Source: Massospora cicadina (taxonomy: Eukaryota > Entomophthoromycota > Entomophthoromycetes > Entomophthorales > Entomophthoraceae). From it: DNA of 64,000 nucleotides. The notes below the pieces were generated by a model. That model saw only the letters and a program-made list of their open reading frames with translations. It ran no database searches and was not told the DNA's origin. The stretch is from the NCBI GenBank assembly GCA_022478985.1, contig JAKSZP010014511.1, positions 124,001-188,000 on the forward strand, in the 5' to 3' direction. This document shows, piece by piece, positions 10,798-22,486 of the stretch (position 1 is its first letter; the number at the start of each line of letters is the position of its first letter). The position numbers and the translations under genes are program-made.

Positions 10798-11654
10798 AAG
10801 GCCATCCATTTGGACAGGACCATACAGAGTTGGTATGGACACATATGGGGGTGGTGGTTAAGAGCTGGTGGTGGGCTGGGCCTTGGGAGCCCTGTCTGTT
10901 ATAACTACCTAATGAAGGAGTTAATTTTAGACCTGAACTCCTGCTTGGTAATGGCCAAACAGCAGTTGGTGACCTGGAGAATCCTAAACCATGCATTTAA
11001 ATTGGGCAAGCACAGTGGGCTAGATTACCCACACAAATAGTTCCCCATATGCGCTGAACCAGAAGCAGATATTGCCCACTGATATTATGAATGCACCATG
11101 TTCAAAATATACTGGTCCATGATATAATATCCTATTGGGTGAATAATTGTTGATAGAAATACATCTATTGCAGGACCTATTTTTTATAAAAACCTTGAGA
11201 ACAGCTCCAATCCAACTTTAAGCCTTCATCTACTATTATTGTGTATGGGTGATTCATTGTGCACTAGTTGCCAAGAGTTTGAGCAACAAGTGCCCCCACC
11301 ACTAAAGTTTGGTGTTGAAGACCATTCAGATCATCTACAATCAACTCCAACAGATATCAAAATTCTCATGCATAATCCCCAGATATTATAAAGCTGCACA
11401 TTTAGCTTTCCCCACCAGACTGCTCATCATATGCAACAAGGCAATTAATTGACTAAGAATCAAATGGCCTGTAAGCCCACCAATGCTAGAACTGTAGCTA
11501 GTGATGGCAATCACCAATCAGCAATGGTCGGAGGTGCTAGAACTCTAGCAGCCCAAACTCCTGGATCTTTATCATTGGCTGAATTGCCTGTATTCCACCC
11601 TCACCTCTTACTTTCCCTTTAATTTATTTTAATAAAGTATGGAGTTTTACTAAA

Positions 11655-11838
11655 AAAGGTGTAGTTGTGTACACCTGTAACCACAAGCTAAGGGTGGAGT
11701 AAAATACCATTACAGGTTCAAAACCTATAATGGCTAGGATAAACCTTGTTTCCTCCATCACTCTTACCATTATTCAATCAATAATATAAAGTTAAAGGAG
11801 ATTTGGGCTGTTATCAGAGTAGTTCCTGCCACTGATAA
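11655..11838 (+). mobile_element. Candidate tRNA-derived SINE
   Basis: An exact B-box-type sequence ggttcaaaacc lies at 11715-11725, and an A-box-like tgtagttgtgta lies about 45 bp upstream (11660-11671), matching internal Pol III promoter spacing. A T-arm-like stem surrounds the B box. The 3' part is unrelated to tRNA and ends in an A-rich ttaaaaaag. No clear target duplication was found. An old tRNA pseudogene is the alternative. Confidence 0.5.
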
Positions 11839-13375
11839 ATCTTAAAAAAGAATAGTATATAAGTTTATATATATTTATTATAAAATATCTACAATATTAC
11901 TTTCATATAAATGGTTTGAACTATTTCTATATAAGATATGATTTGATTATAATAAAGAGCAAATAAATCTAGTAAACTCTAAATCTATATAAGTGGGAAC
12001 TGGGGTGGCCCTTTAAGTATAATCTATGATAATAGGACTTGACCAATCAAGTATATCATTTGATTTATTCTATCCACAAATCAAGCCTATCTATAATTTC
12101 ATATGAGCCAATGATAGATCTTAGATGCTAAACTTTAAAGATGAGTTTAAACCAGATTTAAATTCAGTGATCAAAGTATACAATTATATTAGGCTGACTA
12201 AGGTATAGCTATGATATGAAATTCCTAAGCCAATTAGGATCTACCAAAATTAACCTATCGATTACCATTTGAGGTTTCAATGAGGGTGAGTGGTAAACTC
12301 AAGTAGCCAATAATCCAAAGTTCAGACTGGGGTTTGGTCAAAGGGTTCAAATCCAATTTGAAACTAAACCCCAACTGATTATTAGAATTGATTAATCTCA
12401 AGGTTCAGTATACCATATAGCATACCAGGCCAACCTTCAAATATAGATAAATATTGATTTTTGGTAAAAATATTGAGGTGAGGTAAGTAAATAGATCAAA
12501 CTTGAATTCATGATGATCGGGTGTAAATTATGCTCCTTATACCAGCCACCCTTCATTCATCTTAATAGATACCATGGCTCCCTTTACCCTCATGAGATCA
12601 CCAACCAATGTTAACCTTTAAATTAAACTCGACCTCTAATTAAACTTTGTAGACTTGGGTGGAATTGGTGACTGGGTTCCACACCATCAATCCTATAAGC
12701 TCTCAGGTGGATGGCATTTACAAACTATCTATTCGTGTTATACCTTGAGTTCCGATCTTCAAAAACTGAATCCAAAGTGCTATTTTTGAAGCGGTAGGTC
12801 CAACCAAGTTCCGAATCCGATCCAAATTCTGAGCTACAAATCGGTGCAGGAGGTTCATCGATTATGATGTAATCTTTATCAATTATCGGTTAATCGATCG
12901 GGCGCGCGATGGCGCTATGCACATGCGTTAAATGCAGGAGCTTTATGGAACCAATATCGAATGACGTTAAGCCTCATACCAACCGTCAAATGGGGATGGG
13001 GTTCGGCTAAACAGGGCCCTAAAGTAATTTTATGATTGGTTAAATTTACCAAAGGTTACGGTTTAAATAAGATTAAATCGGCTGATGATTGGTTAAATAT
13101 GGCGGTTAAGGTGCGTACGAGAACCGAGCCTCTAGAATGGATGAAAATGATTCCGGGCGTTGGGGATGAAATGGATTCCGATAGCTAAATAGGGTGGGTA
13201 ATAAGCTTCATCCGGAATTTATCGGATCAGATGGGTGGTGAATTATGGGTTGGGTCGAGGGTGTTGAATGCGGTGATTGGTGGCTTGAGGGGGTATAAGT
13301 TGGTGGCTTTTGAACCGTTCTACCTTAACTTGCGCCCGCCCACCTCGCCTAAGTTGGATTGCTCACCTTTACGCC
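11839..13375. other. Upstream region of the zinc-finger gene
   Basis: 11839-12780 is AT-rich with no recognised gene or repeat. From about 12780 CpGs become frequent (for example gggcgcgcgatggcgc near 12900), marking entry into the gene's neighbourhood. The promoter presumably lies in the last few hundred bases; I see no firm TATA box. Confidence 0.5.
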
Positions 13376-14029
13376 ATGGATAACAAGAATATCAGCATGC
13401 TCGAGTTCTGCAGCAACGGCTGTGGTTTCTATGGGTAAGCGGTTACAGCGAAAAGGTTTAACCCCATTTAGTAACCCCATCTTCAACAATATGTGTTCCA
13501 AGTGTTACAAGGAGACCGAGCTGACGTCCCGTCTTGAGGAGCGAGGTAGGCATAAGCTTGTTTATTCGCATCTTAATACCAGCTCTAGCTTTGGTCGGTG
13601 AGGTTGAAAAGCACCAACCCCCCGCCCTTCTCGGGGCGAAGCTTCCCCATCGAGCCCAAGGTCGAGATTTCACCCAAGGTTGAGGAAGGCGTCCTGCGCT
13701 TCCCACAGGAGTTTGGGGCGCCCAGCGAGTCCGAAGCCCTTACTAATGAGGCTCCGATAAAGCGGCAGCTTGACTTTGGGCGGTGCTTTAACTGCCAGGG
13801 CAAGGTGCCGCTTGCCAAGCAGACCATCAACCGGTGCCGTTGCAGTAAGCGCTCCTCCCTACACGCGTTAACCTTTGTAGCCTTCGTCTTCTGCGATACG
13901 CACCGGTACCCCGAGTCACACAACTGCGAGGTGAACCTGGTGAAGCACGATAAGGATCTACTGCTCAAGAACAACCCGAAGCTCCACGACAGGCCGAGGT
14001 TGGGCCGCAGTTTCGCTCGCGTCGATTAG
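13376..14029 (+). CDS. A20/AN1-type zinc-finger protein (stress-associated-protein-like)
   Basis: Start ATG at 13376 in the context acgccATGg. Exon 1 (13376-13434) and exon 2 (13472-13545) together encode an A20 finger, with Cys residues in FCSNGCGFYGNP and MCSKCYKE. Intron 1 is 13435-13471 (37 nt, gtaagc...ttag). The C-terminal AN1 finger is split by a 36-nt intron (13845-13880): RCFNCQGKV, CRC, then FCDTHRYPESHNC. The protein ends in NNPKL and a basic tail, stop at 14029. The intron at about 13546-13588 (gtaggc...ctctag) leaves the linker one base out of frame with the AN1 half, so the middle is unresolved: another splice choice, a sequence error or a true lesion. A20/AN1 proteins bind ubiquitin and often act in stress responses. 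This is the only convincing host gene here. Confidence 0.8.
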
Positions 14030-17000
14030 GCTTGGGTAGCGAGCCGTCGTAATGTCCCTCCGGTTCCTTAGCGAAGCATCCACCAAACTTACCCCTTGCC
14101 CGCCTCTGAGCTCTTTCCCTTACCATTCCCCCAATTGATAAAGCTTCCTCACCTCCCAATATGAAATACTTTCACTTCCCTTTGCGCAGTTTGGTTGGGG
14201 TTTCCCCTTTGCCGCTTACCCCCTTTTGTACGCCAGAAAGCTTTTGCCATTTGGTGCGGGGGCCGCTTAAATTTTTAACGTCCCCTTTCCCCGCGTGGTT
14301 TTAGGCGGGTGAGCGTGCCCCCTTGGTACTTTATTTAGCTTTGGTGGTTGGGGTTTGGAAACCCTAGCTTTAACTAAAACACTTTCGCGAACCCTTTCAA
14401 CCGCTTTTATCCTTTTGGGTACCGGGGAGGTTTTTCAACTTTATCGCCGTGCTTTAAAGCTTCGGTGACGGTTGGCTTCTTAACATCCTGCACGCACGCC
14501 TTCTCGCGGAGCTGGGTGGCGTTTAGGTTTCGGTGGGCTCAAGTTGGGTTTTATCGCGGTAACCCTTCCTGTGGCGTCGGTGAAAGGGGTTTTTTATATC
14601 TTGAGCTGGTGTATTGGGCTCGCAGGTTAAGTGAGTTACGAGGAGGGGTCGTTTGATTTTTGACGGTTTCGTGTTTCGTTTTAGGTTAATAGGGGGCCTA
14701 TCTCCCAATTTGCGGCCGGCTTGGGGGAAGTAAAGGTGGGTGGCGCGCGCCGTCGAGCCCGAAGCTTATAATTCGGGCGCCGACGCGATTGACGCGTTTG
14801 ATGTTTACTGTGGGGCTCCGGCACCTCCCTCGCGAGTTAAAATTTGCAGTCTATCGATTGTTATGGTCAAAGGTTGTTTAAATTTTGGCGTTGCCGAGCT
14901 TGGGGTGCAGGACCGACGCTCGCGGTCAGGTCGGTCTTTACGGTTTCTGTTTTGTTTGGAAGATTCGTGGGCCCCCATCAGTCACGTGGCGGCGGGTTTT
15001 GAGGGGGTTGTACCGTACGGGGTCCATTCAACTTAGGCTTCAACCAACCTTGGGGTAGGGAGTGCGGCCGAACTAGTTGGCCACAACCGGATTAGAAGTT
15101 GCAAGCTGGAGCGGGTAGGGGGTAACTACTGGAGGCCACGGTTTGTAGCCGGTTAACCTTTGGGTTTCGAGCAGGGGGAAGCTCTTCGGAAAGCGGTGCA
15201 ATCTAGCCAAGTTAAACTGATCCTACCAACTTAAGCTTACCGTTTTCGTGTACCATGTCGGCCATCCTTTGTACCGTTAACCTTTCATCAAACGTTCCAA
15301 CCGATGGGCCAGCGGCGTCACTTTGAAACCGGGGTTCCCCATCTTAAACCTAAAGCGTCGAGGGTGCTTTGATGTAGGGGCTCTAAACCTTGATTCCAAT
15401 TAAACTTCTACCCTAATCTTTATTGGTTCATCCCTTTTTCTCTTAAACTTTAAATCTTCAAGCCAATTTAACTTGGCCGCCACAGCCCAACTTAACCCAT
15501 GGTGCGATCCTGGGTTTATATTTTGGCATGCAAACTTCAAGCGAGGATCGTTTCACGTCCACCGCGACCCCAGTTTGATTTAGCCGGTTGCACTGTGAAT
15601 GGTAGGTTCCTAGCTTATCGGAGGCTTACAGGATCTTTTAAGGTACATTCGCTGGCCTTTAACTTTTTTCTACTTGTAATTCGGTATTTTACTATCAATT
15701 TTAAGGCCGCCTCGCCTTAAACCTTTTAACCAAAGTAGTAGCCGTATGGTTGGATAAAAGTTGCGCTTTAAAACTGGTGGCGGCGCCCCTTAGCTTTAAT
15801 AGGAAGGGCCCAAGCTACCGAGCTTCTCGCCCATAAAACTATACAAGTGTAAGCGAAGGATGTCAGCGGTTTAACTTTAAACCCCGGTTACGTACTTTAT
15901 GTTATGGTTATCCATCGGCTGCACTTGACTATCCATCGGGTTGGTGAGGGGCTATGGAACCCACAACTTACCGACTTTTAAAGTTTTAATAGAAGTGTAA
16001 GCCAGTTGAGAAGTTGGTAACGCCGCAGTGAGGGGTAGAGCGCTCGGTATTGCGGGTATTTGATTCGGCCTAGATGCAAGGGTAACTCGCTGTTCAGCTG
16101 GGGCGCCTGATACGCCTTCGAGCCCTTAAGTTATTGGTGAACTATAACGATTATATTGCGATATCCATGGCCGATGCCTTAAAATGATATGTAATTAAGT
16201 CAGCTTGATTGATATTTAAGGGTTTACCTCGCTTTAATTTTGATAACTACGAAACAGCTTTCAATAAGCGTATAGGAAGCGTTTAACGGCCCTTCACATG
16301 CCCCTTTTACCTGTACTACACCAAGATGGGTGAAGGCTTAACTGATAGGGCCAAACTGGGCTCAATTATAAATTCTTTATATGCCGTAAAATTTTATGCC
16401 GGTAAGGTGGGCATTCTAGTTATGAATAAAACCCAGCTAATTATCTTGCCTACCTAAGGTTATGGTGTAAATCAATTTTGGATTGAGTTAAATCATCCTA
16501 AAGCCACCGCTAATAAGCTTCAGCGATAAAAAGGTTAAAGCTATAGGCTAGTCAATTTGATTTGGTAGACTATCTTACCTACTTGTAATAAAATCTGGTG
16601 GATAGATGATTTACTATATTGTATCCAGGGAGAAATGATCGTAAGCCAGCACATCGTCACGGATGCAAGGGTAAACTGATGCCAATGTAAGGCCGGAAGT
16701 GACGCAATAAAGGTTTGAATCCTTTCCAGGGGCAAGGCTAGCGCCACCCGAGGGCTGCGAGAGGGAAAGGGTATTAAAAGTTTACACGTTGAATGCGCCG
16801 TAAAATTACACTTGGCTACCTTTGCTACAGCGACCAAAGTATTACTGATTAAAACGCCGTATGGGTTTAGATACCGATACCCATAATATCGGAGAGTCGG
16901 TACGATGTAATACCATACTGGAAGTGCATGAAAGTTCCATCCGCAACCGTTTATGGATAAACTATGTAGAGCAAGTTTAGCTTCGGAAGCATCCGATTAA

Positions 17001-17500
17001 AGGCCGTACAAACGTTCTAAACTTTACTGGTGGGTTTTATCTCTAAGCCCAAGCAGGTTGGTTTAAGTTAACTTAGTTGGAAGATCAGCTTAAGCTTTAG
17101 AACTTTTCAAGGTTTAGTATAAGCGGTAGATCATATTAAACCTATAGGGAAGATAAGGGGTAGGGCCAATGCGATTAACCTACTTTTTATGACCGCTTAG
17201 ATTTGCAGGCAAGGCGACAACCTACCTATTGCTACCCTACCTGGGAACCTATTGATGTTAGGGTAAAGGCTATATCATACAACGTTCCTACTTGAAGCTG
17301 CTAAGCTTCCTGCCAGGCTTGTTTAAGATGGTATGGTGGGGTGACGTTGATAAACTAGAATTTCAAGTGGGGTAGCTAATCTTTTAAAATTGGTAAAGGC
17401 TGATAGGTTTATTATAAAGTGTTTAGCTAGGATCTTGGCCATAGCTTCAACGTAACACAAAGGGTTAACTTTGTTGGATGTACTGGCATACTAGTAACTT
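14030..17500. other. CpG-rich DNA downstream of the zinc-finger gene, no gene resolved
   Basis: Composition differs sharply from the transposon regions: CpG is common and TTAA-type words (gttaac, cttaag, ttaagc) recur. Open stretches at 14465-14656, 14740-15036 and 15499-15720 have no recognisable domain. With introns as short as 36 nt, a multi-exon gene could hide here. The first 200 bases are probably the 3' UTR of the zinc-finger gene. Confidence 0.5.
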
Positions 17501-19500
17501 TATACAAACCTTTTATCAGCCTGATATATATAATTTTTTTAATTTTGGGAGCAAAGCTTATGCCTAGATAAAAACGACCCCCTTTATATCACTATTAAAC
17601 CTGCTTTATATTTGTTGTCTATATAACTATCATAATATTTATACATAGGCATCAGGTGTAAACCCATTTTGTTGGCATCCCAGATAGTTTTTCCAGGTTT
17701 GGGCCAGCGCTCCCAAGTTTTTTAACCTTTTTTCAGGTTGCTAACGGTGCTTCAATCAGCGCTAACGCTTCTCCTTATCCAACAGCCTTGAAAAGATATG
17801 CTTATCGTTTAGCTATCATAGCAGATACCTGTATACCCTTTGGTTTTTATTCGAGGGGGCTGACCTGGGGTTTATACCTCATCGACTTTAGGAGAAGTTA
17901 AAGGGGAGTTGAAATTAAAAGGTAATGTAAGATCTATGCCAATCAACCCCCGTGTGCAACATTCTGATAGGGTAATTTTATAGACCACCTTGCTATTTAC
18001 TATCTCGGTTTATGGCATCGGTGCAGTGCCAACAGAGTTATAGTTGGCGCCTACACCAAGCTCATCCACTGAATTTTGCTGAAGGGGCAATAACATTAAG
18101 CCCACGCTCTACCTTTAGGGCACTCTCCCCTTACCTTTTGGGTTTGATTCTTATATATTAAAGTTCTCGGTGGGTAGTATCATGGATACCAGAGTTCTTT
18201 GCTGCTACCCTACATTTAGTTAAATCAAGATGCGATGAGATGGCATGTTAGAAATTCATAACAGCAGATATGAACTTTGAAGATCGACGAAGCAATTGTT
18301 TATTATGGCCTATACCTAAGATAAGATAGACCTATTCACTAATATCTAGATATCATAAAGTATAGCTGTAGGTAAAGTAACTAATCTAACTCTGAACCTG
18401 AGGTGAGCTCTTGATCAGAGGCAATAGCTCATGGATAAGTTTTTACGCAGGTAAGGTTAGAAGTGGGTAGCATGTAAGCTGATGGATGCTCCAGCATCTT
18501 AGCTGAGTATAAGATTTGGGGTTGAGTATATGGATTCATTATAGTTTTATTGCCTTACTGATGATAGCTCCAGCTATAAACCTTGTGAATAGCACCGTCA
18601 TATTGGTGTGAGAAGAGATAATGGTTTAATTGAAAGAGTTGACCATCCTACCCTTACACTGGAACCATCATCGCTGCAGAGATGGCAGAAACTTTTAAGA
18701 TTTGAGGTGAGGGATTCTGTATAGGTGGAGATCATTACATATTGCAGAGTTACCCATCCGGGTTGCAAACTTATACGGTATAGATTGTAACCTATTGACC
18801 ACCAGGGAAACTTTTCTGTTGGCTACAAGGGATCATCGCTGTAACATAAAGGCGTATCCTAACTGTAACGTTGCAATTGTATTTAATTAATTGAAATTTA
18901 AGTGATTTGCAGTTTTAAAAACCCAAAGTCCACCTGCTCACATTGTTTATAACAAATACTGATCAAAAATATCTAGTAAAACAAGCCTTATAAAAATCTT
19001 ATAAACGAAGGGCATTGACTAGTTTAGGATGTGATATTGCACATCTTAGATGAATGAGAAAACGATCAGATTTTAAAAGGTGGGACCGAGTCTAAAAGTT
19101 TACGGCATGAACCTTTCACTCAAGGGCAGTTTTTAAAGCTTCCATCATTTCAAACGGGTCCCTTTGTTTAAAATTCTATAGCATGAGTTTTCACCCAATA
19201 CTCTTGGCGTTCAATTTTAAAATCTTCAGTTTGTTCATCCCATTTTTAGGGTGAGCCTATTTTATTCATGTGGACTCCCAGCTGGGCTGCATCAGCATTA
19301 TCCCACCTGGTTGTTACCATCCATTGAGCTACTAAATATTAGGAAAATTTTACCAAGCTTATTGCATATTAATGTACTTGCCCATAGGGCCTGTTATATA
19401 CTTCTCACATAAACCTTACATATCAGGATGGAGTGTTCTAATCTGATATTGATGGGTAAGGAAGAGAACTAGAGTCCTATCTAATACAATTCACAATTTA
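17501..19500. other. Intergenic DNA, nothing recognised
   Basis: AT-rich, dense in stops on both strands. The CpG-rich character fades between about 17 and 18 kb. No repeat, RNA gene or coding motif recognised. Confidence 0.45.
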
Positions 19501-19550
19501 AGATTGAAATGCTACTGGGCTCCACTAGTGCTAAAAAAGATTAAAATGCT
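19501..19550 (+). repeat. Ultra-short retroposon-like insertion with target duplication (related case)
   Basis: agattgaaatgct (19501-19513) and agattaaaatgct (19538-19550) flank a 24-nt insert ending in ctagtgctaaaaa. The duplication has one mismatch. The insert's 3' end resembles the two 20-nt insertions at 22061 and 37134 (ctagtactaaaaa). Order is target, insert, short A run, target, as in target-primed reverse transcription. Confidence 0.6.
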
Positions 19551-19859
19551 ATGTTCAAATTGTAGTGTGGTGTTACCCTCTGGGCACCAGATGATTGTGG
19601 GCACCAAAATGGAGGTGGGCATATTCAAAGGCTTGTGCATTGAAGTATTAAACTGTACCAGAATTCATGCTTAGAGCCATAAGTAGCCCCTAGGATATTA
19701 CTATTGGGCATGGATAGATAAAAGTTCTACTGGCAACATGCAGAAGGATCCCCTGATGGTGCAGAGACATCAGGTAGTAGCCTATCTACACCTGACCCCA
19801 TTGATGAGGTCTATAGTGTTTATAAATGGTTCATCAGAAGTTTAGTTCTTTACAGTGAG

Positions 19860-20680
19860 ACTTTGACTATTGTTCTGACAGTTATCCCTAGGGAAACCCT
19901 AATGGGACTGGCCAAGATTCAGAAAAATTGAGCGCTAGCCTTGTTCAAGAATTATCATGAGATCTTTGCTATCAACTCATAACTCAAGGCTGTGCTCATG
20001 ATGTCAACCATTACCTAGATATGGGCCACCATGACCCATTTAGTTGTGCATGTTCTTTCACTCATGCATCATAGAAGCAGTGTATGAAGAAATGGAGAAT
20101 CTGATAAAATTAGTAATGGTGAGGATATCTTAGAGTCCTTAATCTTTGTTAATACTGATTATAAAGAAGGATGGAGCCAACCAGGTGGTGTTAGATCACC
20201 AAAAACTGGTCATCAACAAAGAAAGGCTCCTATCTACTACCAAGGATTGATGTTATGTTAACCTCTTAGGAGTCACCAGTTACTTTTCCATTATTTACTT
20301 AATCTTAGGATATTGTTAAAACAAACTAAGAGAAGCTTGGCAGGAGAAGTGCATAAATCAAATCTCTAAGATTATTTTATCCCACCTAGATGCCTAGAGA
20401 CTTTTTAAAGCCCCAGCGACATTCCAACAGGCTATAGACACCATCTTCAGTGACCTCAACCTGTCATGCATCCATGTATATCTAGATGACATCAAAGTGT
20501 TCTTTAAAATAGTTTATATTATTTAGAACTTATGGTAAAGGTGCTTTAATGTCTCATCACCACAAATATGAAGATAAAACCTGATAAATATGTTTTTAGA
20601 AATTAGTGTATCTCAGTTTTGTGATAGATGCTTAAGTCTTGTAGCCCCAGCCTGACATATTGACACCACTAAAAAAGGCA
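19860..20680 (+). pseudogene. T2 reverse transcriptase
   Basis: Traceable blocks: FKNYHEIFA near 19946, ATFQQAIDTIFSDLNLSCI (about 20418-20470) and the catalytic box YLDD at 20479-20490 followed by IKVFF. The catalytic box is intact, unlike most copies here, but stops break every frame upstream, including the YW box region (20290-20330). Confidence 0.75.
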
Positions 20681-20739
20681 AAACTAGGTATGATAATGAT
20701 GCAAAGGTATTTTTGGGAATGGTTGAATACTACTAATGC

Positions 20740-21330
20740 TTCAGACTAACTTTATCTGCATCAGAGAACCTTACATCAAGCCTTAAAAAAGAATTAGCAT
20801 TCACTTGGATAAACCACTTTCATCATGCCTTTAACCCATAATAACGTCCTGGTCAATGCCCAAGTGTTGAAGCACCTAACTTTTAAATAAGAATTGAAAA
20901 TATAAACTTATGCTTCCTTCTCTTTCATAGGGTTTTAATCTCCTAAAGGGATGATAATGACTTGGAACATCTGTTCACCTACTGCAGCTGAAACTTGAAC
21001 TTTCATAAGCATGTGTATATTATCACTAAATTAGGGTGCTTATCCATGATCTACACTTATAAACATTTTAGATATATCTGCATGGATTAAAAATTTAAGG
21101 TTAGGGCTGACCATGTGCACCTACTCTGGCTGCAAAACCTTTATAAGCTGTAAGGCCACTTGCATGATGGTTCCTTAGACTCCAGAAATATACATAAAAA
21201 GATAATTTATCACCCTGGAGTAAATAATCAGAATACAGACTGTCTGTTGCAGCTACCAGCAGTTATCATTATGGTAGATCTCACCAGCTTGATATATATT
21301 TTTAGGAAAAAGAACCTTTTAAAAAAGGCT
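20740..21330 (+). pseudogene. T2 RNase H remnant
   Basis: Weak: a KKELAFTW block (about 20790) and the end block IIYHPGVNNQNTDCLLQLP (21200-21260), equivalent to the NADGLS end of T1 RNase H. Catalytic acidic blocks are not clearly readable. The call rests mainly on position and the C-terminal block. Confidence 0.55.
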
Positions 21331-21482
21331 CTAAAAGTATAAAATATTCAAGAAAATATGAATACTCAATAAAACCCTTTTTTGAAGTAGGCACCATCTT
21401 CAAACCTGACTTATAAAATTGCTCACAGATACAAATTAAAGCTTATATTAAATTGAGTCCAAATGTAAACTATAAGCAACTT

Positions 21483-21500
21483 AGAATATACAGTGAATAG
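21483..21500 (+). repeat. Target duplication, first of three copies
   Basis: agaatatacagtgaatag. The identical 18-mer recurs at 22043-22060 and 22081-22098, bracketing two separate insertions. Confidence 0.9.
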
Positions 21501-22042
21501 CGGTGGCCCAGTCAGTGGCTCAGCTCCAGCATGGCCTGCCCACCATCTTCTTCCCCCCGACTTCCCTGAATCTCCCTGCAGTGACATCTCAAAACTATTT
21601 GATGATGCTGAAATCGCTGTTATGAATGTCGCAACGCTTGCTTCATTCAACCCCTCAGCCAAAATCACCCGCCACAGTATCTCCCTTTTCACCCAACTTC
21701 CTGAAGCCCGCAAAGAAGCTGAAGTTCTCCTCGCAGCTTTTGTTGAAACACTTTCCCATCATTATCTTGATGCAGAAGGGGAAAACTCCTACTACGCTGA
21801 CCTCAGCCCCCACTATGCAGATGCCCCAACGCCCTGGCTCTCTGCTCTGATCCGGTACTGTAACCAACACCCCTTGATCGAGGTGGGTCTTTCTGAAAAC
21901 CAACCCCCGACCCCTCCTCACCCTCTGCCATGGTAGGTTAAGCAGTTTCTGCTTTCTCACCTGGTTAGTAGTTTGTTTTGCCATTTTGAGTGTTGTGATT
22001 GGTACTGTCTGTCCCCTGGTCAGCATACCTCAAATAAATCTA
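21501..22042 (+). mobile_element. 5'-truncated ORF1-only retroposon, copy 2
   Basis: Bounded by perfect 18-nt duplications on both sides. It encodes the C-terminal part of the ORF1-like protein (open from before 21501 to 21936): a Pro-rich stretch, then AVMNVATLASFNPSAKIT and YADAPTPWLSALI, which match copy 3 at 40195-40410. The 3' UTR (21937-22042) shares gtcccctggtcagc and a ctcaa.taaat end with copy 3. 5' truncation plus long target duplications is the hallmark of target-primed reverse transcription. Confidence 0.85.
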
Positions 22043-22098
22043 AGAATATACAGTGAATAGGGACCATCTAGTACTAAAAAAGAATATACAGTGAATAG
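22043..22098 (+). repeat. 20-nt insertion (22061-22080) between perfect 18-nt target duplications
   Basis: The 18-mer agaatatacagtgaatag (22043-22060), then ggaccatctagtactaaaaa, then the same 18-mer (22081-22098). The last 19 nt of the insert equal the last 19 nt of the insertion at 37134-37153, which sits in a different target. It looks like a minimal target-primed insertion ending in a short A run. Confidence 0.85.
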
Positions 22099-22440
22099 TA
22101 TATATATTAGAAATACCTATTATAAGTCAGTTTAAAATATGGCACTGACTTCAAAAAGAGTTTTATTGTGGATTCATAAATTCTTAATTATTTAATACAT
22201 TTTAGAGCCTTTTTTAATGGAGGTTTTTTTTCCCTTTTCTTTGAAGGCAGACCTTTTTTCCCCACAAAATTCAAGCCAGTTCTATTTTTTCCAAAAAATT
22301 CAAGAGCAGTTCTTTTTCCTCAACATTTTTTTAATATATTTTTAAATTGATCCTTTTTTTCTAGTTTCAATTTATAAAAATACTATCTCTATTTATCATT
22401 TTTGAATCTCACTATTTCTATTTACAAATAAAACTTATCA

Positions 22441-22466
22441 CATATATATATATATATATATTATAT
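22441..22466. repeat. (TA)n microsatellite
   Basis: About ten TA dinucleotides, then ttatatag. It lies between the retroposon insertion and the tandem-repeat block. Confidence 0.85.
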
Positions 22467-22486
22467 AGTTTTTAATAAAATATACT

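Larger units (their letters stand above)
9341..11650. other. Non-coding transposon-like DNA
   Basis: No gene recognised. It contains a perfect hairpin (10428-10460) and a tandem repeat (10667-10797). Around 9760-9930 is AT-rich DNA with an AATAAA (near 9880) that could be the end of an old element. Open stretches at 9947-10207 and 10768-11040 have no recognisable motifs and were not called. Confidence 0.4.

Noticed and set aside
10534..10996. Minus-strand open frames over the 43-bp tandem repeat
   Set aside because: Open because the repeat unit happens to lack stops; low-complexity translation.
14740..15036. 98-codon ORF downstream of the zinc-finger gene
   Set aside because: In CpG-rich DNA and possibly an exon, but no domain and no convincing splice-site chain could be built.
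16015..16085. tRNA-like stretch (ggggtagagcgctcggt ... ttgattcggcc)
   Set aside because: The D-arm-like part is good, but no anticodon stem fits between it and the T-arm-like part and the acceptor arms do not pair.
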